The position numbers and the translations under genes were made by a program. Shown in pieces: positions 55,125 through 64,000 of a stretch of DNA of 64,000 bases. The stretch's first letter is position 1, and every line of letters begins with the position of its first letter. The notes beneath the pieces were generated by a model. That model was not told the DNA's origin and searched no databases. It saw only the letters and a program-made list of their open reading frames with translations. The stretch is from Anisodus tanguticus. Taxonomy: Eukaryota; Streptophyta; Magnoliopsida; Solanales; Solanaceae. Location of the stretch: NCBI GenBank assembly GCA_034509755.1, contig CM067559.1:43191032-43255031 (forward strand). Direction: 5' to 3'.

Positions 55125-55584
55125 ATCCCCTCTTGAAAGAGATTTTGGCGCACTCACATGGTGTCTTTTCATTTCAAAGAATATTTCGGACCGATGTTGC
55201 ATAAGGAGAGGTAGCCTCAGCTTTGAACCTTCCATAGTTGAATACCATCGGACTTACTTACTGCGCGGTGAACGTGATGTCTTGAACCGTCAGTGTTTAG
55301 TGTAAGCCAAGACAATGATACCAACACAACAAATTCCCTTACTCTCTTCTTCGTAATGTTTTGTCCGTTTTGGCCATGGACAACGTCTTGGATTCTTAAG
55401 TGCGTTCATTTTGAGGCGGCCTGTCCTCGCACTTAAATAGGTGGTCTCCTACAAGGTATCCTGCTATACCCCACTTCACAAGTGTTAGGAACCATTAAAA
55501 GTTTCCCAAGAACCTAGCCTCAACTGTTGAGGATCATTACAAAGTTTTGAAAACTTAACCTTTACCCATACCTGCAGATAGCAC

Positions 55585-57302
55585 TTAATGTCTATCGCGG
55601 GAACGGCTTTGGATTTGGTGTTTCTTTTCGAAATCACTATCCGAAGTGCTCATGCTTCTATCGAAGCGATCAATCGAACCTTTACACTTAGTTTTCCCAT
55701 TGAACCAAATTACCGGGATCTCCGGTTCGTAAGGTTGGGTTACCACCGTATTGGTCCTTATATTTTGGGTTTTAAGCCCATTCCCCTGACAGTGCAAGCC
55801 ATCGATCCTTCGAGTAGGCCCTTTGTCAATGGGTCTCGCTATATTATCCTTTGACTTGATGTAATCAATGGATATTATACCCGTGGTGATCGGTTGCCTA
55901 ACGGCCTTATGCCTCCGTCGAATATGACGAGACTTGCCGTTGTACATAACATTCCGTGCCCTTCCTAGAGCCGACGATCGTCGCAGTGGATCATTACCGA
56001 AGGTACGGGTTTGTTCCAACACGGAACATCCTCTAAGAAGTCATGAAGCCACTAAACCTTCTTCTCCCGCTTTGTCTAAAGCGATAAACTCCGATTCCAT
56101 CGTGGATCGGGCGATGCAAGTTTGCTTAGAGGATTTCCAAGATACAGCCCCCACCACCAATTGTAAATATATACCCACTGGTGGACTTGGTGTTCTCTAT
56201 ATCGATATCCGGTTTGCATCACCTGTACCCCTCTAGTACATGGCTGGATATCTCGAATAGTGTAACCCGAAGTTTAACGTGTATTTCGGTATTGTAATAC
56301 CCGATTCAACGCCTTCCAAAGTGATTATCACTTGGATTACGGGTGAACCTAGCCAACTTATTGATTGCGTAAGCAATATCAGGTCGGGTGCGGTTTGTTA
56401 TATACATCAAACTACCGATTACTGTGCATATCGCTCCTGGTATACAGTGCACCAAGATTTTTATCAAGCTTATGATTTATATCCATTGGTGACGCTATCG
56501 GAGAACTGTCTAACATCTTGAACTTTCTCAAAACATCCTCGATGTAGTGAGACCGAGATAAGACCAAATCCGTCGACGTCTTAGAGATTTTAATCCCTAG
56601 GATGACATCTGCGATACCCATATCTTTCATGTCGAAGCATTGTTTCAACATGTTCTTAGTCTCTAGGATTATCCTAGATCGCTTCCGTGATCAACATGTC
56701 GTCTACATACGTGCATATCATAACAAATGAGTCGAGTTACCTTTCGTGTAAACACATTTATCACACTCATTAATGGCGAACCCCTTCGATAGTAGAGTAC
56801 TATCAAATTTTTCGTGCCATTGTTTCGGGCTTGTTTCAGCCCATACAGAGATTTGATAAGTCGACGGACTTTCTTCTCTTGCCCTTGAACCACGTACCCC
56901 TCGGGTTGGTCCATATAAATTTCTTCTTCCAAATCACCGTTTAGGAAGGTCGTCTTAACATCCATCCGGTGTATCTCAAGGTCACGCAAAGTCGCGATCG
57001 CAATAAATACCCGTATGGATGTCATCCGGATACCGGAGAGTATGTGTCAAAGTAGTCAAAGCCTTCGTCCGTCGATAGCCCTTGACTACCAACCCGGCCT
57101 TGTACTTGTCTATAGACCCCATCGCCTTGTATTTCCGTTTGAGTATCCATTTACAACCCAACGGTTTATTTCCGGAGGAAGATCAACCAACTCCCAAGTA
57201 TGGTTATGCAGAATGGAGCTTATTTCACTCTCAATAGCTTCTTTCCGCAGCGGTGCTTCGGAGTTGACAACGCCCGAGCAATTGTCCTTGGTTCATCATT
57301 AA
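55585..57302 (-). pseudogene. RT-RNase H of copia E
   Basis: 56669-57025: RT with the first Asp (HRMDVKTTFLNGDLEEEIYM) and LIKSLYGLKQA. 56412-56651: MKDMGIADVILGIKI and SRSHYIEDVLRKF, the RT connection. 55585-56022: RNase H end (YNGKSRHIRRRHKAVRQ, SIDYIKSKDNIA), close to the equivalent part of copia A. Intervening segments are out of frame. Confidence 0.75.
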
Positions 57303-57671
57303 CCATGTAAGCTACAAAGTCGGGACCGAAGGATTTATCCTTCCCGGCCCTTTTACTTCGCCTTAGATCCATCTCCGGAGTCTCCAAGTTCGAGAATCCG
57401 GAACACTAGATTCCGGATGTTCACCCACCTCGAGATTCGCTAGATTCGAACCATTTAGATCCGGCGGTCAAGGACTCCCGGTTCTTGAGAGCTTTGTGCA
57501 TAACTTCGCTTGCGAGAGGTTATGTCTTTCTCCTTTCTAGGAAAGGTACTTTCAAAGAATAGAGCATTCCTTGATTCCATTATTGTACCCTGGTGGATAT
57601 CCGGAATATCGACTTATGCACTAAGAAGCGATAAGCACTATCGTTATTTGCATATCCGATGAATATGCAAT

Positions 57672-58557
57672 CTACGTCTTTGGTCCAATCTTGACCTCGC
57701 TTTGGCTTAGGTACTTCAACATTTGCCGGACAACCCCACACCTTAAAATACTTGTAGGTGGGTTTCTTTCCTTTCCATGATTCATATGGAGTTTTGTCCT
57801 TACCTTTATGTGGGACTCGTTCGTAATCGTATTAGCGGTAAGGACGGCTTCTCCCCACATGTTTTGGGGAAGTCCGGAATTGATAAGCAAGGCATTCATC
57901 ATTTCCTTTAATGTGCGGGTCTTACGTTCCGCCACACCGTTTGATTGAGGTGAGTATGGAGCCGTCGTTTGATGAATAATGCCTTCTTGGGCACAATATT
58001 CCTCAAAAGGCGCTACATATTCTCCCCCTCTATCGCTACGAATGGATTTAATCCGTAGGCTAAGTTGATTCTCAACTTCGCTTTGTAACGTCGGAACGCT
58101 TCAAAGGCTTCATCCTTACTTTTCAACAAGTAAAGGTAACAATACCTTGTGCTATCATCTATAAATGTCACAAAGTACTTGTTCCCCCCTCTAGTTTGTG
58201 CAAACTTCAAATCACATATATCTGTGTGAATAAGTTCTAGAGGAGCGGTATTCCTTTCGACGGATCGAAAAGGAAGCTTGGTGAGTTTTGCCTCTAAGCA
58301 CACCTCACATTTATGTTGAGGGTTTATGTCGATAGAAGGCAACAACTCCATCTTTACCACCTTTGAATAGACTTGTAGTTTACGTGTCCTAATCTATGAT
58401 GCCATAAATTAGAAGACTCAAGCAAATAAGAAGAAGACTCAACTTTATTTCCTTGACGCAATACGTACATGGCATTCACTTTGAAGAGGCCTTCACAGTA
58501 CGAAGCCCCTCCCCACAAATGTGCCATTTTTAGTGAGTACAAATTTATTTGATTCAA
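57672..58557 (-). pseudogene. Integrase of copia E
   Basis: 58354-58557: pre-integrase (NLWHHRLGHVNYKSIQRW). 58013-58360: zinc finger end (CEVCLEAKLTKLPF), catalytic Asp (LIHTDICDLKF) and FIDDSTRYCYLYLLKSKDEA. 57672-57935: Glu region and following (AERKTRTLKEMMNALLINSG, WGEAVLTAN). Three frames, at least two indels. Confidence 0.8.
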
Positions 58558-58565
58558 ACACTAGC

Positions 58566-59940
58566 CTAAAGCCGCATTAACCAATAAAGGTCCGAAACTA
58601 GATTTCTTCTAATATCCGGGACGTGCATCACTTCCTTCGAGTGAGTTCCTTGCCGGAAGTCATCTTCGGGACCACCTTTCCAACCCCTAGCACGTCCGAG
58701 GAAGCGTTGTTGCCCATGAACAGCCTTCTTGTCGGAGACCGGAGTGTACGTGGAGAAGGCATCTTTGTTGGAACAGATGTGTCTTGTTGCACCCGTGTCC
58801 ACCCACCACCGCATCGATTCTCCACCAAGTTGGCTTCTAGCACCACCGCAGAGAATTCCTCGATCATGTCATCCGGGAGCGTGTCCTTGACGACGTTTGC
58901 TTGAGCCTTGCCTTTTGACTTGGCTTTTCGTTGTTGCTCGGCCTTGAGCTTGCGGCATTCCTTGATCCTGTGACCAGGTTTCCCAAAGTGATGACAATTA
59001 CCTCTCGAACATCTCTCGCGCAGGGGCTTTGCCGTCTTTCCGGAACTTCCGCTTCTTGCTTGAGTTCCCTTTGGCCTCTCGCCAGATTTGCCTTTGCCTC
59101 AAGATGTTGTCTACCCTTTGGCAAGGTCTTCTTATTATCTTCCGGATTTGCGTTTGATAACAAGCTCTTCAAAGGTCATCTCCTTTGTCTTGAGTTTCAA
59201 GTAACTCATAAACTCATTCCATGAAGGAGGTAACTTTTCAATCGGCGATGCAACCAAAAATCGCTCATTTGGTTTTCGATCCTTCCAAATCCAGGTGATG
59301 TAAAATCATTTGGAATTCCCGGACTTGGGACATCACTGTCTTACCGTCCACCATTTGGAATTTTAGAAATTTCCCAACGATGAACTTCTTAGTACCCGCA
59401 TCTTGTGCGTTGTACTTCTTTTGCGCTTTTTCCCACGGCTCTTTGGCGGTGCCAACGGTGCAATAGACCGTGTAGAGAGGGTCTAAGCGATTCAAGATAT
59501 AGTTCTTGCACATGAAATCGCTATGATTCCATGCGTCACGAACCATCTTCATGCCATTAATGACATGGATACCAAGGCCCCCTTCACCCGTTTCATTGGG
59601 CGAAGAGTCCATTTCATCTCCACTTGTGGAGGATCTTCCGTAAGGAACCGGGCCATGCCCATAATCGTTAAGTAAAACAAAGATCTTTGTCGCCATCTTT
59701 TGAATTCGATCCCATGAATTTTTCGGGGCGATCATGGTGGTGTGATGAAGAGGGTGGAGCTCCAACGATCGGGAAGGCAAGAGCGGTGTTAGCACGCCTT
59801 GAACAGAGCGACAGCGAGCAGCAGAAATGGAGGCCGGCGGAGTTACTGCCTTGGGCAGTAGCGGCAGTGGCGGGGAAGGCAGCAACATTGCCTCGAGAGG
59901 CAGCAGCAGTAGCAGCAACATCAGTCATATTTTCAGCCAT
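58566..59940 (-). pseudogene. gag-protease of copia E
   Basis: Starts at ATG 59940 (MAENMTDVAATAAASRGN); the main gag body is in 59265-59921 (NHSDFMCKNYILNRLDPLY, KKFIVGKFLKFQMVDGK). A nucleocapsid region with a remnant knuckle follows (GKPGHRIKECRKLK in an alternative frame near 58960). Then comes the protease motif WWVDTGATRHICSNKDAF at about 58757-58810. Frameshifts separate these parts. Confidence 0.8.
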
Positions 59941-60094
59941 GTTATTGCAGTTACCGTAAGCAAAGTATTGTTTTAAGTTGTTGGTTTATAAGGATTTGCA
60001 GGAAACGGAAATTACAAGTAACTGCTTATGTAGGAATTGAAATTACAATTCAACAAGAAAGCTGAAAATTACAATATAACAACAAAATTGAAAT

Positions 60095-61196
60095 TACACT
60101 TTTGTTGAACAAGAAAACGGGAAAGTTGTTTATGCTGAGTCGAGTGTGGCACTCTGTCCTTAAAACAATATTGCCCCGTATGTATCCTTTATACGTCCTG
60201 GATAATTCGTCTCCCAAGATAAAACAGCAATGGAACTATTGAGCAAAGGAAACTCAAAAGCTACCGTGAAGAATATTGAGCAATGAAATGATGCTTGGAA
60301 GATTAGGAAGAAACCGATTTTTGCTTTGTGTATTTTCGTGTATGTTAAGTACTCCTCAACAATGGTATAAGGGGTGTTTATATAGGTGAGGGAGGGGTTT
60401 AATCGCCCCCATAATGACCATTATTTGGAGGTAGTTAATATACCAAAATAAATGGTGAAAAATGCCAACGGATTGGCCATTATAGAGGTGTAATTCAGCC
60501 AAAATAAATGGTGAATTGAGTCCGGACGTTTTGCGTTCGGACCGTCGAAATTCTAATTTTCTGAAAAACTTCGGGACCAAAGCTGTACATCTTGAAACTT
60601 CGGGGACCAAATCGTACATCTTGAAACTTCGGGGACCAAACTGTACATCCGAAAGAATTTCGGTCCAAACTCGCACATCGAAACTTCGGGATCAAACTCG
60701 TACATTTCGGCAAAGTTTTCGGCCCAAAAAGATAATATCGAAGGCCCCCGCGACAAACCCCACGCCCCACGGCCGAGAGCCCGGAACCGGAATCGGAACC
60801 GGAACCGGACCGGACGGGCGGCGGCGCGCGCGTGTGGTCTTTACTTGAACCGAAGCACATCTAGGTCCTCCCTCCTTTAAACACATGGGATACCCCTTGG
60901 GGTCCCAAACCCCAAACCAATTTCAAGTATTATATACACAACAATTCTTTCTTCCTCTACCGATGAGGGAGAATTGATCACACACCACACTTTTCCATGC
61001 TTCAAACACCTTACTTCGTGAACCAATATCTCTTTCATTTCTCAATGAAATTTGACGATTCTTGGCCCTACGGTTATCTACGTACTTAGTACATCATGCA
61101 TGTGTGAAGAACCGGATTCTCCAACATACGTAACACTAGTGTTTAAGCCGTTAAAGTTGGTCGGTCGCAACTCCCGCCAAAGGCTAATTTCCAACA
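60095..61196 (-). repeat. Right (5') LTR of copia E
   Basis: Same sequence as the left LTR. It is shorter, mainly because the CCCGTGA tract is absent (60750-60790 is non-repetitive here) and through small indels at 60400-60430. Confidence 0.85.
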
Positions 61197-61201
61197 CTTA
61201 C

Positions 61202-61640
61202 TTTAAGGTTTTACTATATATATATATATATATATACAAAAAGGTATTTTTACCTGACTAATTTTGGCCAGAATGGCCCAAATGGGGTTAGCATGGTAAA
61301 TTGCAGTTATTTATGCTAAGTTAATGACAATGCTACCCTTCCCTCCAAATTTCATCTTAATTCAAGAGTTGCATGAAGTCTCTCTCCTCAATTCAATTTT
61401 AGTTTTTTTCCAATACATGGAGAATTTCAAAAGACACATACATCCTTTCCCATAAATAATCAATGTTGATATTTTCCCCTCCTTTTTGCAGTATACAATA
61501 CAATTATACGATACACATACATATGATTATCTTGTATATAATCCATTTGTCTTTTCTTAATTTTCATTGGTTAATTTATTACATTTTTTTTCTTCATCTC
61601 ATACTCTCTTATGTTTTAGTGAGTGTGACTGAATAGATTA
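61202..61640. other. AT-rich intergenic DNA
   Basis: No gene recognised. Contains (TA)n at 61214-61234. Confidence 0.45.
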
Positions 61641-62476
61641 TGTGTGTCACCCGATACCTATTAAGGAATGGTCACGACTCCATTCCAAAAATAATAGGAT
61701 TTTACTCACATTCATGTAATAATCACTTGGAGAGAGGGGAGTTAGTAGTAATATTTAAGTTTGGTCAACAAGACAATAGGCCACCACTAAGTATGTTCGA
61801 AAATGAACAAAACTAAATTGTTCTCGGCCCGAATTCTGTTCTCCGCCGTTTTATCGGTTGACTGTAACGGGAGACAAATTGATTCCTTAACTTAAGCGAT
61901 TTTGGGCTGGAAACGGAACTCTATTTCCAGCAATGGGTTCCCCAACTACTCCAGAAAGCGTTAGGACGATGGTATGAGCAAACCAAGAGGTAAGAAACAT
62001 GAATGCAGCTGAGTACAGTAAAGTAAAAGATAAAGATAGATAAAAATTGAGTTGTTTGATTGATTGGTTGGGTATGTATATACAAAGAATGATTCTATTT
62101 ATAGTACAAAAAAAGAAAAAGAAAAATTGTACAACGTGATCCCCCCATGTCAGCCATCAAGTAACCCGCTAAGTTCAATGGCTGACTATGGGGGAGGTGG
62201 TGCCGATTTTCTCGCCCTCTACTCATCTTGCTCGGATAATGGCCCTTTTCTTTTAGCTGTTGTTGGTTGTTACCGCTTCTAGGGGTCCGGAAACTTTTTT
62301 GACTTGGTCGTTGAGGCATCTGCATCTGAGTGGGTCCCAGTCATACATGTAACTAACAACTCGGCTAAGATGCCTTAGTAGCCGATGAAGTTCTTGTAGT
62401 CAAGGGCTAGAAATAAATTCGGCTCTGGACAATTCGGCTGTCACTGAAACACTTAAATTACTTTTGAGTGTTAACA
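61640..62476 (-). mobile_element. 3' LTR of a minus-strand retroelement, probably Ty3/gypsy
   Basis: The right boundary is clear: GAGTGTTAACA at 62466-62476 abuts a minus-strand polypurine tract (TATAGGGGGGGGCAAT, 62477-62492), so the LTR begins TGTTAACACTC on the minus strand. A minus-strand TATAAATAG at 62095-62103 is a likely LTR promoter. The left boundary is uncertain (a TG near 61640 is one candidate). Confidence 0.5.
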
Positions 62477-62492
62477 ATTGCCCCCCCCTATA

Positions 62493-63479
62493 TTAACTCG
62501 AGTGTGAATGTTGAGTTAATGTATCCGAAAGTAGTCGTCATTTCAGTCTGACAGTCGCGCATGTCACTTCAATCGTCTCGTCTCCAGTACATGCAATGAT
62601 GATCACTTCTTGAAATGTGTTTCCCCTTTAACTGAGGCGTCTACATTACCACGAATTGGCTCTAATGATTTTCGGCCGTGTTTTTGAAAATAATAAATTA
62701 ATCTCAGTCGCGCCTCTGAAGATTATTTAAGGAAAGGTATCCCCCCATAGGTTTCTCACCTAATCTTTGGCCCTTTTCTTAGTCGAAAACCATGGCTTCA
62801 TCTTTTTTATCTCGAAGATTAGGAAAAATAATTCTAGCCGATAGTGACCTGACCCCTGCCTTGGCCTTCGTTGATGAACAATTGGTTCTGACTCCGTACG
62901 GTGGACTGGAATAAGGTGATTCTCTCTAGTTTCAGTACCTCAGCTCGATAAACCATGACTTTTTTCTACTTGTGACTGGTTCACCGGCGGCCGCTGTTCG
63001 GCTAACCTTCATACTTGGCCGACTAAGGTCGTTCATCATTCTAGTTGGTTAGACCGAGTGAAGTTGGTCACAGAAGCCGAATGGAGGAACATGGGCCCTT
63101 TTATGCCGCCGCATGGTCGGAATTTGATCTCCGCTGTAACGCCGGGCTCAGGTATGTGCGGAGCCTATGTTTTTATGCTTGGTTTACTTGGATGTGGGAA
63201 TCCATATCCCACCATTTAACTTCAGCATTGCTCTCAGCATTCTTGCGCAAATTTAAAATAAACCCCGCAGATTTGATGGGACATTGTCTTTGACCACTTG
63301 GGATGACGTTTCTTTGCCTGAGCAGTGCGACCAACCTTACGACACATGCGTGTGAAAGAAATGGCTTTCTTTGTATTTTGTGACCGGGCAACCGGTATAT
63401 GGCTGTCATTTAGCCATACATCTCCCGTCGGAGAGAATTAGCTTATTTTGTGCGACCAGGCAGTCGGTCTGTGGCTGTC
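62493..63479. other. Region between gypsy integrase end and 3' LTR, with antisense small frames
   Basis: About 1 kb without gypsy pol motifs. On the plus strand, antisense to the element, an ATG at 62792 opens 40 codons (MASSFLSRRLGKIILADSDL...). Later in another frame comes a stretch with VKLVTEAEWRNMGPFMPPHG (about 63055-63115). No family recognised. Some Tat-lineage gypsy elements carry antisense ORFs here (family knowledge), but this is only suggestive. Confidence 0.35.
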
Positions 63480-63831
63480 GTTTATTCATACATGCCTCAA
63501 ATCGAAGGATAGTACTTTTTAGATACTTCCCATTTATATTCCTATTGATTTCTTCATCATGCATGTTTATTAGTCGATATGCGTTGCCGGCGATCCCTTG
63601 GCTTACTACGAAAGGTCCTTCCTAATTTGGTGACCATTTGACGAATTTACGATCTTTCATCCCAATCGGCAAAACAATTTTCCAAACTAAGTTTCCTTTG
63701 ACAAACCTCTTAGGCTTAACATGTTTGTTGTATGTTTTAGCCATTTTACATTTACCGGCTTCAATTTTCTCTAGGGTTATCAATCGTGTCGCGCCCGTTT
63801 TTCGACCTGCTCTACGGTCAAAGCGGAGCAC
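63480..63831 (-). pseudogene. Ty3/gypsy integrase C-terminal domain fragment
   Basis: The minus-strand frame 63622-63831 reads KIEAGKCKMAKTYNKHVKPK, then GNLVWKIVLPIGMKDRKFVK and WSPN, the integrase C-terminal domain of plant gypsy elements. After one stop the same frame continues EGPFVV..., GNAYRL and NGKYLK to about 63510. The catalytic core would lie to the right but the sequence beyond 63840 is unrelated. Confidence 0.7.
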
Positions 63832-64000
63832 AGACGTGTTCAGGTGATTCCTGGGTAAAGAATTGAGGAGTCGCCACCTAATTATTTTTTATGGTGAATT
63901 AGGACACTTAAATATTTAAGCTAAATGCTGCAATGTAACTCCAATTTTAAGGTCTGCGAAACTAGCGAGATTCTAGGTAAGGGTTCTTTATTATCCTAAA
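63832..64000. repeat. Dispersed repeat at the right edge
   Basis: Contains GAGGAGTCGCCACCTAATTA, GGTGAATTAGGACACTTAA and GAGATTCTAGGTAAGGGTTC, in the style of a common plant dispersed repeat (inference from memory). It is cut by the window end. Confidence 0.4.

Larger units (their letters stand above)
53978..61196 (-). mobile_element. Ty1/copia LTR retrotransposon E (Tork-like)
   Basis: A 7.2-kb element with long LTRs: left 53978-55124, right 60095-61196. They share GC-rich tracts and tandem TTCGGGGACCAAA units. Ends on the minus strand are TGTTGG...AGTGTA. Target duplication CTTAC lies at 53973-53977 and 61197-61201. The polypurine tract beside the left LTR is AAGAGGGGAT on the minus strand (55125-55135). 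No initiator-tRNA primer site is recognised beside the right LTR. Minus-strand order is gag, CCHC, protease, integrase, RT, RNase H, with a spacer of about 450 bp. Coding parts have many indels. Confidence 0.9.

Overview
The window is nuclear DNA of a eudicot plant, most likely a Solanaceae species. The evidence is spliced plant genes with canonical GT-AG introns, TTG-tailed SINEs of the kind common in Solanaceae, Stowaway and CACTA-type MITEs, many degenerate Ty1/copia elements, a Caulimoviridae relic, and AT-rich spacers full of microsatellites. No bacterial-style operons, CRISPR arrays, rRNA genes or complete tRNA genes were seen.

Three host genes can be reconstructed. (1) 601-1907, minus strand: the first three exons (198, 62 and 41 nt) of a TFL1/CEN-like PEBP flowering regulator; its last exon lies off the left edge. 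(2) 31261-38686, plus strand: a fatty acyl-CoA reductase (FAR) relic of four exons. Its second exon is split by a complete copia insertion (31848-37229, 5-bp target duplication) and its fourth carries a one-base frameshift. (3) 42393-48853, minus strand: an apparently intact five-exon purple acid phosphatase (442 codons) with a signal peptide and a C-terminal KDEL.

Mobile DNA fills most of the rest. Five copia elements are called A (2337-6993, +), B (10521-14018, -), C (24915-29782, -), D (31848-37229, +) and E (53978-61196, -); all have broken coding regions. A solo LTR related to C lies at 49223-49424. A gag fragment between inverted LTR copies lies at 14036-15622. A miniature LTR element lies at 8245-9211 and TRIM elements at 37466-37806 and 38979-39440, the second carrying a captured reverse-transcriptase fragment. 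SINEs lie at 356-480, 15641-15749 and 53541-53652, and the 3' end of a Ty3/gypsy-like element occupies the right edge. From 16.66 to 23.78 kb is an endogenous pararetrovirus whose capsid half reads on the plus strand and whose protease-RT-RNase H half reads on the minus strand, as if part of one copy had been inverted.

Smaller structure includes a duplicated FAR promoter/5' UTR (30.2-31.15 kb), a dispersed repeat with tRNA-like box-B sequence in at least six places, a roughly 50-bp minisatellite (40690-41152) inside a duplicated anonymous region, and a perfect 14-nt complementarity between the LTR and primer-binding region of copia A. The functional content is probably only the PAP and TFL1-like genes; the rest is a layered record of insertion, capture, inversion and decay.
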